From the NCBI GenBank assembly GCA_964368625.1, contig CAYJBH010000004.1, positions 1-64,000 of the forward strand: a stretch of 64,000 bases of DNA, read 5' to 3'. The notes beneath the pieces were generated by a model. It saw only the letters and a program-made list of their open reading frames with translations. It searched no databases and was not told the DNA's origin. The position numbers and the translations under genes were made by a program. The DNA comes from CAYJBH01 sp964368625 (GTDB lineage Bacteria > Bacillota > Clostridia > Oscillospirales > Ruminococcaceae). Positions 41,927 through 51,601 of the stretch are shown here, piece after piece (within the stretch, counting starts at the first letter, position 1; every line of letters starts with the position of its first letter).

Positions 41927-42829
41927 CTATTTGTTGCTGCCCGACGTATCCTCGGTAATTGATTTTAGCGAGCCTACCAAGCCGGCAATATCCTGAATTT
42001 CACTTGGGATAATTAGCTTGGTGGATTGCCCATCGGCAACCTTTGCAAGAGCCTCTAATGCCTTTAGCTTTAATATGCTGTCACTAGGGGCTGCTTCGTT
42101 TAATATTCTAAGGCTATCTGCTAGAGCCTTTTGAACCGTTAGTATAGCTTCGGCCTCACCAACCGCCTCACGAATTTTCTGTTCCTTAACGGCATCAGCA
42201 CGAAGTATTGCACTTTCCTTTTCACCTTCTGCAACCAAAATTTGGCTGTGTTTTTCACCTTCTGCACGAAGCAGGGTTTCGCGACGTTGGCGTTCTGCCT
42301 TCATCTGTTTTTCCATCGCATCCTGAATTTCTGCAGGGGGGATAATGTTTTTAAGCTCTACTCGGTTTACCTTGATGCCCCACTTATCGGTGGCTTCATC
42401 TAAAGTTACAGTAATTCGTGTGTTAATAACATCGCGGCTTGCAAGTGTTGAGTCCAGCTCGAGGTCACCAATTATATTACGAAGATTGGTTGCAGTTAGA
42501 TTCTCAATAGCCATAATAGGACGATCAATTTCATATGCATATAGCTTCGGGTCGGTTACCTGAAAGAAAACTACCGAGTCAATCTGCATGGTAACATTAT
42601 CCTTGGTAATAACCGGCTGAGGGCGAAAATCGATAACCTGCTCCTTTAAAAGAACCTTTTTTGCAACCCTATCCATAAAGGGGACCTTTATATGAAGTCC
42701 TGCTTCCCAGGTGGTGCTATAAACGCCGAGTCGTTCAACAATATAGGCGTTAGCCTGCGGTACAATAATAATGTTTGCCACTGCAATTATCAGCAAAATA
42801 ATCACAAAGGCAATTAGAACATATGGCAT
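41927..42829 (-). CDS. SPFH/Band 7 (stomatin/QmcA-like) membrane protein
   Basis: The 300-residue protein has an N-terminal membrane helix (about 3-22), then the SPFH domain starting IVPQANAYIVERLGVYSTTWEAGLH, with KEQVIDFRPQPVITKDNV and LRNIIGDLELDSTLASRD. A long alanine/glutamate-rich coiled coil (about 165-235) leads to a short C-terminal region. Such proteins assemble membrane microdomain cages and often pair with NfeD proteins; the gene just upstream encodes one. Function is scaffolding or protease modulation, by family knowledge only. Confidence 0.92.
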   Translation of the reverse strand: MPYVLIAFVIILLIIAVANIIIVPQANAYIVERLGVYSTTWEAGLHIKVPFMDRVAKKVLLKEQVIDFRPQPVITKDNVTMQIDSVVFFQVTDPKLYAYEIDRPIMAIENLTATNLRNIIGDLELDSTLASRDVINTRITVTLDEATDKWGIKVNRVELKNIIPPAEIQDAMEKQMKAERQRRETLLRAEGEKHSQILVAEGEKESAILRADAVKEQKIREAVGEAEAILTVQKALADSLRILNEAAPSDSILKLKALEALAKVADGQSTKLIIPSEIQDIAGLVGSLKSITEDTSGSNK

Positions 42830-42887
42830 AACTTCTCCTCATAAAATAATGTACTTAAATAGGTTATAAAAATGAATTTCGTTAACT

Positions 42888-43322
42888 TTAAGAATTAACC
42901 GGGGCTACAATAAGCGTTACCCCCTCAACAGCCTTAACTATGCAGACATCGTCCACCTCGAATTCGCTACTACTCTCTGCAGCCCAACTTTGACCATCAA
43001 CGTAAACACGGCCTTTTTTTTCAGCTTTAATCGGCTTTGTTACCATAGCTCTTCTTCCAATAATTCTATCGGTGTTGGTTGGAGAGGCAGATTTTTTTGG
43101 CATATATTTTTTTGCCAACGGGCGGGTTATAAGTAGTGCCAATACGCTTACAACCAGAAATACAACTACCTGAACTATAACCATATCTGGTAGGAAAAGC
43201 GACACAACGAACGCAGCAGCAGCTCCAATCGCAAACCAGATGCTTACAAGTGTTGCGGTAAAGGCCTCAAAAGCCAATAGTACAACTGTGAATACTAACC
43301 ATAAAACAGATTCCAATCCCAT
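42888..43322 (-). CDS. NfeD-like membrane protein
   Basis: The 144-residue protein has two or three N-terminal membrane helices (about 5-65) followed by an OB-fold NfeD C-terminal domain: DRIIGRRAMVTKPI, then KGRVYVDGQSWAAESS. It is the short form without a serine protease domain. Standing upstream of the SPFH gene, it forms the classic NfeD-stomatin pair. It starts 7 bases after the GH13 gene, so it may be transcribed from the glycogen operon. Confidence 0.9.
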   Translation of the reverse strand: MGLESVLWLVFTVVLLAFEAFTATLVSIWFAIGAAAAFVVSLFLPDMVIVQVVVFLVVSVLALLITRPLAKKYMPKKSASPTNTDRIIGRRAMVTKPIKAEKKGRVYVDGQSWAAESSSEFEVDDVCIVKAVEGVTLIVAPVNS

Positions 43323-43329
43323 ATTCCTC

Positions 43330-45162
43330 CTATTCTAAATCAAGTTTAATTAAAACGTAATCATAGGGCGGCACCTCTATATGCTTACCCTTATATTCAA
43401 GCTGCTTTAGCTGGGATGAGCGATTAATTAAAACTAACATCTCCTCATTATCATCGAACCTTCTAAATGCAACAAATCCAAATGAAGCAGCAAGAAGTTC
43501 CATGCCTCCAAACTTAAACAGATTAAAACGCGAACGAAGTTCAGATAGCTTTTTAATCTCCTCCTTTAACATAACATCAGTTTCAAACCAGTTATAGTAT
43601 CCGCGGTTAAAGGGGTCTTTGTAACCCTGCATATAAACCTCATCGCCATAGTAGACGCTGGGGACACCGGGCAGTGTAAACAGCATGGCATAGCCAAGCC
43701 TTAATAATCTTTTTCCGTAGGCTAAGCGTTCTCCGGTTATATAACGTCCACTCTGCCAGAATCTGTCGTGGTCTGCCAGTGAATCGCCGGCAATTTCGGT
43801 AAGAGCCCTAACAGTATCGTGGTTTGAAAGAAAGTTCATGGCACAGGCAAGTGCAGGATTTGGATAATTTTCCACAACCTGCATTACTCTTTCCATAGGC
43901 GATGCGGCATTACCGGTTTTTATAAATTCGATAACTGCATCCTTAAATGGATAGTTCATAACGCTGTCGAGGTGGTCGCCCTGAAGATATTTCCTTCGTA
44001 TGTCATATGCAACCTTTAGGGTTGCATCATCCCAAACCTCGCCAAGTAGATAGAAATCGGCACCTCTTGATTTTACAGCTTTTCTAATGTCACTAATAAA
44101 ATCGTCTGGCAATTCGTCGGCAACATCCAATCTAAATCCTGAAGCTCCAAGTGATAGCCAATAATCTATTACGCCACCTTTGCCGCATATGAAATCGCGG
44201 TAATGTGGATTGGACTCGTTAACCTCTGGTAGGGATGCAAAACCCCACCAACAACGATAGCCAAACGGATAATCCGGTGAAAAATGATACCAGCTTCGGT
44301 AGGGGCTGGAGATGCTATGAAATGCACCATCGTTGCCGTAACGAGCATTACGGTCAAAATATACGCTATCGTCTCCGGTGTGGCTAAAAACACCGTCTAA
44401 AATAATTCTTATTCCAAGCTTTTTAGCCGCGGCACAAAGTTTGCTAAAATCCTCGTTAGTTCCAAGCATAGGGTCTGCCTTCATATAGTCGGCAGTGTTA
44501 TACCTATGATTGGAGTGGGCTTCAAAGATGGGGTTAAGATAGATACAGGTAATACCCAGACTGTTAAGGTAGGGCAGTTTTTGCTTAATTCCTTCAAAAT
44601 CGCCGCCATAATAGTCATGATTTAGGTGCCCTTCTGGGATTTCATTTGCCCAGAAATATGGCTCACCATCCTTGTTGGGACGTAGAATTCTATCAGGGAA
44701 GGGGAGAGTTTTATCGGGTATTGCATCATTGAATCGGTCAGGGAAAATCTGGTAGATAACTCCACCCGGCAGCCATGAGGGTATATCATAGTTCTTTTTG
44801 TGAACAAAAAGTCGATAAGCCTCGCCGGTATCCTGTGTAATATATCCCACTCCACCTTTGCCACGGTATATCTTTTGATAATCTTTGTATAGGTCGAACC
44901 AATAAAAATACATTCCTATCTTTTTTGTAGGAAAAACCAATGTGAAAAGATCAACGTCATCCCTTTTATCGGCTGTTTTTTTTGCAGGTTTCATTATTAA
45001 ATTCTCTACCTGCTCGCCATCGTAGGCGATAAAAAGCCTTGGTTCGGTTATACCCATATTGGCAGGCACATGAATGGTGAAGGTAACCTTGGTGCCAAGA
45101 GCTACAGCACCGAAAGGAACTTTGTATTCGCTCTTTAAGCTACAATAAATAGGATAATCCAT
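43330..45162 (-). CDS. GH13 alpha-glucan hydrolase (neopullulanase/maltogenic amylase-like)
   Basis: The 610-residue cytoplasmic enzyme has an N-terminal Ig-like domain (about 1-115, CBM34-like), then the catalytic barrel beginning WLPGGVIYQIFPDRF. Conserved regions are DGVFSH (Asp256), GFRLDVADE (nucleophile Asp346), LLGEVWDD (acid/base Glu375) and FLSNHDTVR (Asp449). There is no signal peptide, so it acts on internal glycogen or imported maltodextrin, together with the glycogen phosphorylase encoded upstream. I choose ATG 45162, AAAGGA lying 12 bases before it; upstream in-frame starts add unrelated residues. Exact specificity (neopullulanase, cyclomaltodextrinase) is not resolved. Confidence 0.93.
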   Translation of the reverse strand: MDYPIYCSLKSEYKVPFGAVALGTKVTFTIHVPANMGITEPRLFIAYDGEQVENLIMKPAKKTADKRDDVDLFTLVFPTKKIGMYFYWFDLYKDYQKIYRGKGGVGYITQDTGEAYRLFVHKKNYDIPSWLPGGVIYQIFPDRFNDAIPDKTLPFPDRILRPNKDGEPYFWANEIPEGHLNHDYYGGDFEGIKQKLPYLNSLGITCIYLNPIFEAHSNHRYNTADYMKADPMLGTNEDFSKLCAAAKKLGIRIILDGVFSHTGDDSVYFDRNARYGNDGAFHSISSPYRSWYHFSPDYPFGYRCWWGFASLPEVNESNPHYRDFICGKGGVIDYWLSLGASGFRLDVADELPDDFISDIRKAVKSRGADFYLLGEVWDDATLKVAYDIRRKYLQGDHLDSVMNYPFKDAVIEFIKTGNAASPMERVMQVVENYPNPALACAMNFLSNHDTVRALTEIAGDSLADHDRFWQSGRYITGERLAYGKRLLRLGYAMLFTLPGVPSVYYGDEVYMQGYKDPFNRGYYNWFETDVMLKEEIKKLSELRSRFNLFKFGGMELLAASFGFVAFRRFDDNEEMLVLINRSSQLKQLEYKGKHIEVPPYDYVLIKLDLE

Positions 45163-45265
45163 AGTAATGATCATTCCTTTCTTTGGTGTTTTGTGTAATT
45201 TTGCCACACCAATTTTCAGCTGGTAAAATTTTATTTGAGCATTTATCAAAAAGCACAAAACTCAC

Positions 45266-45286
45266 GTTTGAAACTTTGTTTCAAAC
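45266..45286 (-). repeat. Hairpin between glgP and the GH13 gene
   Basis: GTTTGAAAC (45266-45274) and GTTTCAAAC (45278-45286) form a 9-bp stem with a 3-base loop. The minus strand continues through a T-rich stretch about ten bases later. It is a weak terminator or mRNA-processing site that could set the ratio of the two genes. Confidence 0.5.
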
Positions 45287-45300
45287 TATCACCTTTATAT

Positions 45301-47712
45301 TTAGCGGCTTACCGGTATCATATTCCAGATATCTCTTGCATAATCCTGAACCGAACGGTCGGCCGAGAATATGCCGGCATTAGCTATATTCATAAGGCTC
45401 ATTCTGTTGAAACGTTTACTATCGGTGTATATCTCGCTAACCATTGCCTGAGCACGACGGTAGTCAACAAAGTCAGCCATAACCATATAGCTATCATGAT
45501 AACGTAGATTGTTAACAAGATCGGTAAAGCTGTTGCCGTTGATGCCATGCTCCATAAATTTTAAAACCTCGCCTGCAATTGGGTCGCCATCGATATATGG
45601 GGTGGGGTGATAGCCAACACGTGCAAGCTGTTGGGCTTCCGGTGTTAACATACCAAACTGTATAAAGTTATCGTCACCTACCGCCTCGGCTATCTCAACG
45701 TTTGCACCATCGAGAGTTCCAAGGGTAAGGGCACCGGATAACATAAATTTCATATTGCCTGTTCCGGAAGCTTCTGTTCCGGCAAGTGAAATCTGCTCGC
45801 TTATCTCGGAGGCCGGCATAAGCTTTTCGCTGGTAGTTACGTTATAATCTTCTAGGTAAACAATTTTTATAAGATCCCTAACCTTTGGATCTGCCTCTAA
45901 CATCTTTTGGATGTTACAGATAAAGCGAATAATCTGCTTTGCAAGATAATACCCCGGTGCAGCCTTAGCACCAAAAATATAGGTTTTTGGAACAAAGTTT
46001 TTTACCCTGCCGCTCTTTATGTCAAGATACTGCGCCACAATGTTTATTGCATTAAGATGCTGTCTTTTATACTCGTGGAGTCGCTTAACCTGGCAATCCA
46101 TAATGGATTTGGGGTCGAGGGTAATATCATATTTATCCTTGATATGTTTTGCAAACTCTATCTTGTTTTCAAGCTTAACCCTGCCGAGACTTTCCAGAAC
46201 CGAGCTGTCGTCGGCAAATCGCTCTAGCTTTTTCAACGAACCGGCACTTCTGGTAAACTCTTCACCTATAGTTTCTTTAAGAAGGTTGGTTAAGCCTTTA
46301 TTGCTCTGCATAAGCCAACGACGGTATGCAATGCCGTTGGTAACGTTTTTAAACTTATGCGGGAACAGGGTGTAGTAATCCCTAAACACACTTTCTTTAA
46401 TAATGTCAGAGTGTAGCTTAGAAACACCATTTATCGAATGAGCAACATAGCAACAGATGTTTGCCATTCTTATATAACCGTTTGAGATAATTGCCATATA
46501 TTCAACCTTGCCATGATCGTTTGGAAAACTTTCATGCAAAAGTTGGCGTAGACGATGATCCATCTCGCAAACGACCTGATATATTCTCGGTAGAACATTG
46601 CGGAACATATCCTCGTTCCAGTTTTCAAGAGCTTCTGCCATTACGGTGTGGTTGGTGTAGGCAAATGTGTTTTGACAAATCTTAAATGCCGAATCCCAGT
46701 TGTAACCGCAATCATCTAATAATAAGCGCATAAGTTCGGGTATAGCAAGTGTTGGATGGGTATCATTAATATGAATAGCCACCTTTTCCGGAAGAATATC
46801 TATGTTTCCATACTGCTCAAGATGACGATTGATGATATCGCTTATCGAGGCAGCAGAGAAGAAATATTGTTGCTGCAATCGAAGAATTTTACCCTCGATA
46901 TGGTTATCGTTAGGATAAAGAACCTTGGATATAAGCTCGGCAGCATGGTTTTGACGAAGAGCATTGGTATAGTCGCCGCTGTTAAAGCTATCCATATCAA
47001 AGGAAGGTGCCTTAGCCGCCCAAAGGCGAAGCTGGCTAACTCCATCACTACCATAGCCGGCAACATACATATCGCTCGGAACTGCAAGTACCGGAGTGTA
47101 GTTTACATGCTTAACCTCATGATAACTGCCATACCAATTCTCTACAAGTTCACCACCAAAGCGGATTTCCTTCGCCTGCTCCGGGTGGGACTTAAGCCAA
47201 ACGGTACCGCCGGGTAACCAGTTATCGGTTTCTTCACGTTGCCACCCGTCTACAATTTTTTGTTTAAATATCCCGTACTCATAAAGTATGGAATAACCTG
47301 TTGCGGGTAGCTGCTCGGTGGCAAGAGCATCAAGGTAACATGCCGCAAGTCTACCAAGACCACCGTTTCCAAGGCCGGCATCAGGCTCACAGTCGAAAAT
47401 ATTTTCGAGGTTAAGATCATATTTTTTCATAACCTCAGTGGCAAGATCCTCTAACTCCAGGCTGTAGAGACTGGTTTTAAGGCTACGCCCCATCAAAAAT
47501 TCCATAGAAAGATAATAAACCTGTTTTTTGTTCTCTCCGTAGGTTTTAGATAGATAGTTTTTGTGGCGGTTACTCATGATTTGACGGCAGATACCGGCAA
47601 GCGCTCTATATATGGTTTCCTGCGATGCGTTATCCGGGGTTGTTGAATAATCTCGTTGCAGGGTGTCGATTAACATCTTATCAAGTTGTGTAACGGTAAG
47701 TAGTTCCTTCAC
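45301..47712 (-). CDS. glgP: Glycogen/maltodextrin phosphorylase
   Basis: The PLP enzyme releases glucose-1-phosphate from alpha-1,4-glucans. Conserved blocks are YLSMEFLMGRSL, DAGLGNGGLGRLAACYLDALA, the VNDTHPT-like HINDTHPTLAIPELMR, CQVKRLHEYKRQHLN and the PLP-site segment EASGTGNMKFMLSGALTLG. I choose the GTG at 47710-47712 (803 residues) because AGAGG stands five bases before it and a promoter -10 box lies at 47750-47755. A longer reading from 47790 would begin upstream of that promoter. Confidence 0.95.
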   Translation of the reverse strand: MKELLTVTQLDKMLIDTLQRDYSTTPDNASQETIYRALAGICRQIMSNRHKNYLSKTYGENKKQVYYLSMEFLMGRSLKTSLYSLELEDLATEVMKKYDLNLENIFDCEPDAGLGNGGLGRLAACYLDALATEQLPATGYSILYEYGIFKQKIVDGWQREETDNWLPGGTVWLKSHPEQAKEIRFGGELVENWYGSYHEVKHVNYTPVLAVPSDMYVAGYGSDGVSQLRLWAAKAPSFDMDSFNSGDYTNALRQNHAAELISKVLYPNDNHIEGKILRLQQQYFFSAASISDIINRHLEQYGNIDILPEKVAIHINDTHPTLAIPELMRLLLDDCGYNWDSAFKICQNTFAYTNHTVMAEALENWNEDMFRNVLPRIYQVVCEMDHRLRQLLHESFPNDHGKVEYMAIISNGYIRMANICCYVAHSINGVSKLHSDIIKESVFRDYYTLFPHKFKNVTNGIAYRRWLMQSNKGLTNLLKETIGEEFTRSAGSLKKLERFADDSSVLESLGRVKLENKIEFAKHIKDKYDITLDPKSIMDCQVKRLHEYKRQHLNAINIVAQYLDIKSGRVKNFVPKTYIFGAKAAPGYYLAKQIIRFICNIQKMLEADPKVRDLIKIVYLEDYNVTTSEKLMPASEISEQISLAGTEASGTGNMKFMLSGALTLGTLDGANVEIAEAVGDDNFIQFGMLTPEAQQLARVGYHPTPYIDGDPIAGEVLKFMEHGINGNSFTDLVNNLRYHDSYMVMADFVDYRRAQAMVSEIYTDSKRFNRMSLMNIANAGIFSADRSVQDYARDIWNMIPVSR

Positions 47713-47749
47713 ATAGGCCTCTTTCTTATAAAATTGTTCCGTTAGTTCC

Positions 47750-47778
47750 ATTATATTAGATAAATGTGAATAATTCAA
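47750..47778 (-). promoter_or_regulatory. Promoter of glgP
   Basis: Minus-strand TTGAAT (47773-47778), 17-nt spacer, TATAAT (47750-47755), placing the transcript start about 30 bases before the chosen GTG. Confidence 0.7.
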
Positions 47779-47819
47779 TAAAGATTTCAATTTTCGGCAA
47801 AATTACTTGAAAAAACAGG

Positions 47820-47848
47820 TTGATTTTTTGCTTTTTTTTAGTTATAAT
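47820..47848 (+). promoter_or_regulatory. Promoter of the zapA operon
   Basis: TTGATT (47820-47825), 17-nt spacer with a T-run, TATAAT (47843-47848). Confidence 0.65.
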
Positions 47849-47891
47849 TATTAACAAGGAATGAATTTGACCTAAATATAGGAGAATTATA

Positions 47892-48242
47892 ATGTCAATG
47901 TCTAAGGTTCGCCTTGATATCTGCGGAGGCGATTACGTTGTCTCTACTAACGACGACGAAGCATATTTGATGGAGCTTGCAACCAGATTGGATTCCGACA
48001 TGAGAGAGATCATGACTGCCTCGCCTTCTGCCTCGGTTACCACTGCTGCTGTTCTTACCGCACTAAGTTATCTTGATGAGTTCCAAAAGGGACAAACTAC
48101 GGCAGAAAACATGCGTGCCCAGATTAAGGATTACCTAGAGGATGCCGCGAGAAGCAAGATGGAGCTTGAGGATGTTAAGCGTGAGCTTAACCGCACCAAG
48201 CGTGAATTATCAGGCACAAAAAAGGAAACTAACTATTTTTGA
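47892..48242 (+). CDS. zapA: Cell division protein ZapA
   Basis: The 116-residue protein has an N-terminal globular domain (KVRLDICGGDYVVSTNDDEAYLMELATRLDSDM) and a C-terminal coiled coil (about 75-112), as in ZapA, which bundles FtsZ filaments at the division ring. ATG 47892 has TAGGAG upstream. Its TGA overlaps the TTG start of the U32 gene (TTGA), so the two are translationally coupled, a neighbour pair common in Clostridia. Confidence 0.9.
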   Translation: MSMSKVRLDICGGDYVVSTNDDEAYLMELATRLDSDMREIMTASPSASVTTAAVLTALSYLDEFQKGQTTAENMRAQIKDYLEDAARSKMELEDVKRELNRTKRELSGTKKETNYF

Positions 48243-50239
48243 GTAACTACGGCTGTTTAAATCAACCCGAGATAGCGGCACCTGCCGGAAATCTTGAGAT
48301 GTTGACCGCCGCGGTTCGCTGTGGTGCGGACGCTGTTTACCTTGGGTTGAAGAGATTTAGCGCAAGAGCGTTTGCCAACAATTTTACAAAGGAAGATCTG
48401 CACCGTGCTACCGGCTACTGCCATGCTAGGGGGGTGCGGATTTTTGTTGCAATAAATACCCTTGTTTATAACGATGAGTTGCCCGAGCTGATACAGGCAA
48501 TTAACGAGATTGCCGAGTGCGGGGTGGATGCCGTAATTGTTCAGGATATGGCGGCACTTAGCCTTGTTAAAAAAATATGTCCAACCATTGCAATACACGC
48601 CTCAACCCAGTGCAGTGCAGTTACTGCCGATGGAGTTCGCTTTTTATCGCAAAGCGGATTTAAACGCGTTGTTATAGGTAGAGAAGCCGGCTTTACCGAT
48701 GTTGTTGCGGCTGTAGATACAGGCGTTGAGATTGAAATGTTTGTTCATGGCGCCCTATGCTATTCGCTTTCGGGCGGATGCTATATGAGTGCTTTTTTAG
48801 GTGGCCGAAGCGCTAACAGGGGACGTTGTGCCAGCCCGTGCAGGTTACCGTATGATGGTGGTGACGGCCAAAGGAGCCCGCTGCTCTCGCTTCGAGATCT
48901 TAGCCTTTTGGAAAGGCTTCCTGAATTGAAGGCAGCAGGAGTTTCTTCGGTTAAGATTGAGGGTAGAATGAGAACACCGGAATATGTTGCAGCTGCAGTA
49001 GATGCAACGGTGAAGGCGCGAGATGCAAAGATTTACGATAACGACCTGTTAATGACGGCTTTTAGCCATGGTGGTTTTACCAAGGGCTATTATACCGGGG
49101 TTCAGGATACTAATATTTTTGGGTCAAGAACCGAACGAGACCATACACTAACTAAGGCTATCTTACCAAAACTTCATTCATTATATCGCACCGAGAGGCA
49201 ATCGGTTCCTATTACATTAAAGCTCACGGTTAGAGAGAACATTATTACGTTAACCATTAACTGCTACCAAGACAGGTTAGAAAAAACAATTAATGTTTTA
49301 ACACAAACAACCGAAAAGGATCAGCATCTACCACTTGAAAATGCACTAAGCAAGCTTGGCGGAACACCATTTTATGCAAAGGAAATAGAACTTGATCTGC
49401 AACAGGGGGTTTTTGTTCCATCCTCGGTAGTTTCTGCGCTAAGAAAAGATCTTGTAAATGAACTGCTTTTAATACGTGAAACCGTTTTTTCGCATAACAT
49501 AATGCCTTATGAACTGCCAACCTTTGAAGAAAGCAGGAAAGAGATTAAACCCAAACTAAGGCTAAGAATTACCGGTGAAAAACAGCTAAGTGCGCTATCT
49601 CAAAGAGTTGTTAATGAAGTTGAATTTATTATACTTCCGGTAGAATATTGCGAAAAATTACCAAATATGCTTATCGAAAAAACAATATTAGAATATTCGA
49701 GAGGTTGTAACGATGAGGAGAGAAAGCAGCTTTATGACACGGCAACAAAACTAGGTTATACTAGGCATATAGTTGATAATCCATCACACTTTACCAATAA
49801 GGGTATGTTATTTGGAGGGTTTGGACTTAATATAACAAATAGGATATCAATGGATTTTTATCTATCGCAGGGTCTTAGCGACGTTACTTTATCACCCGAG
49901 ATATCAGCGGCGGATACACGCGGTTTTAATGGTCCCGTTGGAGTGATAGGTTATGGCCACATACCTTTGATGATGTCGGCGGCAAAACCGAACTGCAACA
50001 TTGAGACAGGGTTGGTTGATCGTAAACAAAAAACGGTTAAAATTGTGAAGCGGCAAAATTTTGTTGAGTTGTTGAACCCTGTGCCTTTATATATAGGTGA
50101 TAGACAGCGTGAGTTTAATGTAGATTTCATTACACTCTATTTTACCGATGAGACTTCGCAGAGGGTTTTGGAAATTGTTAATATGTTTTTAGAGGAAAAA
50201 AGTTATGACGGCGAATATACAAGAGGGCTATACTATTAA
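48239..50239 (+). CDS. Peptidase U32 family protein, long form (DUF3656-containing)
   Basis: The 666-residue protein has a U32 domain (about 8-320) with PEIAAPAGNLEMLTAAVRCGADAV, EMFVHGALCYSLSGGCYMSAFLGG and NRGRCASPCRLPY (the four-cysteine signature). A DUF3656-like region follows (about 340-470), then a second barrel-like half to the end. Long U32 proteins of this type (RlhA in E. coli) hydroxylate 23S rRNA C2501; this is family knowledge, not shown here. TTG start overlaps the zapA stop; its 3' end overlaps tsaE by 35 bases. Confidence 0.9.
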   Translation: MSNYGCLNQPEIAAPAGNLEMLTAAVRCGADAVYLGLKRFSARAFANNFTKEDLHRATGYCHARGVRIFVAINTLVYNDELPELIQAINEIAECGVDAVIVQDMAALSLVKKICPTIAIHASTQCSAVTADGVRFLSQSGFKRVVIGREAGFTDVVAAVDTGVEIEMFVHGALCYSLSGGCYMSAFLGGRSANRGRCASPCRLPYDGGDGQRSPLLSLRDLSLLERLPELKAAGVSSVKIEGRMRTPEYVAAAVDATVKARDAKIYDNDLLMTAFSHGGFTKGYYTGVQDTNIFGSRTERDHTLTKAILPKLHSLYRTERQSVPITLKLTVRENIITLTINCYQDRLEKTINVLTQTTEKDQHLPLENALSKLGGTPFYAKEIELDLQQGVFVPSSVVSALRKDLVNELLLIRETVFSHNIMPYELPTFEESRKEIKPKLRLRITGEKQLSALSQRVVNEVEFIILPVEYCEKLPNMLIEKTILEYSRGCNDEERKQLYDTATKLGYTRHIVDNPSHFTNKGMLFGGFGLNITNRISMDFYLSQGLSDVTLSPEISAADTRGFNGPVGVIGYGHIPLMMSAAKPNCNIETGLVDRKQKTVKIVKRQNFVELLNPVPLYIGDRQREFNVDFITLYFTDETSQRVLEIVNMFLEEKSYDGEYTRGLYY

Positions 50240-50642
50240 TAGTAACGGGTTTAACAATACAAAGCAGATAGCCTTTGATTTAGCAAAAAGCTTGAAGGGC
50301 GGAGAACTTATTCTGCTTGAGGGCGATCTCGGAGCGGGTAAAACTGCTTTTTGTAGCGGAATGTTTGAAGCACTCGGCTGTGATGGCCATTGCAGTTCGC
50401 CCACCTTTTCTATAGTTAATATTTATGGCGGTAACCCTGCATTGGCACATATGGACCTGTATCGCATAACCGAAAAAGAATTAGAACAAACCGGAATATT
50501 TGAACTACTTAACGAAGGCGCGGTTGTAGCGGTGGAATGGGCCTCTAATGCTCCTTCACTTACAGAGGAAGCAGATATTATCATTGATATAAAGATTACA
50601 GGCGAGAATAGCAGAGAAATTACTATAAGGAGGCGCGGCTAG
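50205..50642 (+). CDS. tsaE: tRNA threonylcarbamoyladenosine biosynthesis ATPase TsaE
   Basis: The 145-residue P-loop protein has Walker A GDLGAGKT at 40-47, SSPTFSIVN and HMDLYRI, and WASN near the C-terminus. It is needed with TsaB and TsaD to make t6A at position 37 of ANN-decoding tRNAs. ATG 50205 lies 35 bases inside the U32 gene. TsaB follows two bases after the stop. Confidence 0.95.
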   Translation: MTANIQEGYTINSNGFNNTKQIAFDLAKSLKGGELILLEGDLGAGKTAFCSGMFEALGCDGHCSSPTFSIVNIYGGNPALAHMDLYRITEKELEQTGIFELLNEGAVVAVEWASNAPSLTEEADIIIDIKITGENSREITIRRRG

Positions 50643-50644
50643 AG

Positions 50645-51307
50645 ATGAAGGTGTTCGCAGTAGACAGTAGTACCGCCTCGGCATCGGTGGCGATTCTTAA
50701 TGGCGGTAAAACGCTGTTTGCCGAAACAACAAATTTTGGAACTACGCACAGCGAAAACTTAATGCCGTTGTGCGACAAGGCGTTTAAAGCTGCAGGGTTA
50801 AAGCCTTCAGATATTGATCTGTTTGCGGTATGTAATGGGCCGGGCAGCTATACCGGTCTTCGTATCGGAGTCTCGGTTGTTAAGGGCTTTGCCTATGCAA
50901 CATCAAAACCTACCGTTGCAATAAGTACCCTTAAAACGCTTGCCTGTGGTGCCGGAATGGGGAATATTGTTGCATTATTAAATGCAAGAAGAGGGAACTA
51001 TTTCTGCGGGGCATATAAAATAGATTCTAACGGTATAACCGAAACAATATCGCCAAGGCTGGCACACACAGAAGAGATATATGATTTTTTTAATGGGGAT
51101 AGCTTTACCTTAACAGGAGATGGCGCACAGCTGTTTTTTGACAACAAAAATCCAGATATATCGATAGATGTAAAGGTATCGAAAAACAATCTGCCTTCGG
51201 CCGAGATAGCTGCAGGTTTAGCAATAGAGGAGTTTAGAGAAAAAGGAGGCATAACAGCCGAAGAACTTTTACCTGCATATATTAGAGATGTTCATATCGG
51301 ACCGTAA
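50645..51307 (+). CDS. tsaB: tRNA threonylcarbamoyladenosine biosynthesis protein TsaB
   Basis: The 220-residue ASKHA-fold protein has FAVDSSTASASVAI, the CNGPGSYTGLRIGV glycine loop and STLKTLA, all diagnostic. It dimerises with TsaD. The frequent third and fourth members rimI and tsaD are absent here; the operon ends at the terminator 51332-51372. Confidence 0.94.
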   Translation: MKVFAVDSSTASASVAILNGGKTLFAETTNFGTTHSENLMPLCDKAFKAAGLKPSDIDLFAVCNGPGSYTGLRIGVSVVKGFAYATSKPTVAISTLKTLACGAGMGNIVALLNARRGNYFCGAYKIDSNGITETISPRLAHTEEIYDFFNGDSFTLTGDGAQLFFDNKNPDISIDVKVSKNNLPSAEIAAGLAIEEFREKGGITAEELLPAYIRDVHIGP

Positions 51308-51331
51308 AACCGGAAGTAGATGTAATATATT

Positions 51332-51372
51332 AAGTTTATGGGTGGCTATTGGTGGCTACCCATAAACTTTTT
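51332..51372 (+). terminator. Terminator of the zapA-U32-tsaE-tsaB operon
   Basis: AAGTTTATGGGT (51332-51343) pairs with ACCCATAAACTT (51358-51369), a 12-bp stem, with the T-run 51368-51372. Confidence 0.88.
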
Positions 51373-51446
51373 GTTTGTGATTTTAAGATGCAAAAAAGTA
51401 AATAATTATTAGTGAAAATGCACGCGCCGCCGCAAATTAATCCTGT

Positions 51447-51460
51447 CACAGCATGCTGTG
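51447..51460. promoter_or_regulatory. Palindrome upstream of the hexitol PTS operon (candidate operator)
   Basis: CACAGCATGCTGTG is a perfect 14-bp palindrome 22 bases upstream of the -35 box. The position suits an activator such as the MtlR-type protein encoded in the operon. Apart from this palindrome and the flanking terminator and promoter, the 51308-51601 interval holds no gene I can support. Confidence 0.5.
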
Positions 51461-51481
51461 CCAAAGTTAAAGTTCAAAAGC

Positions 51482-51510
51482 TTGAAAATCTAAAATAACG
51501 GTGCTATACT
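51482..51510 (+). promoter_or_regulatory. Promoter of the hexitol PTS operon
   Basis: TTGAAA (51482-51487), 17-nt spacer, TATACT (51505-51510). The leader to the mtlA start is about 85 bases. Confidence 0.8.
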
Positions 51511-51601
51511 TTAGTCAAAGGATACATGAAGCGCGCTCATGTTCCGCCTTTTATAACAGCATCATCATAAACAATATTCATTTATTCTAAGGAGTTGATG
51601 T

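Noticed and set aside
46756..47217. 153-residue plus-strand open frame
   Set aside because: It is antisense to the conserved glycogen phosphorylase and has no recognisable protein features.
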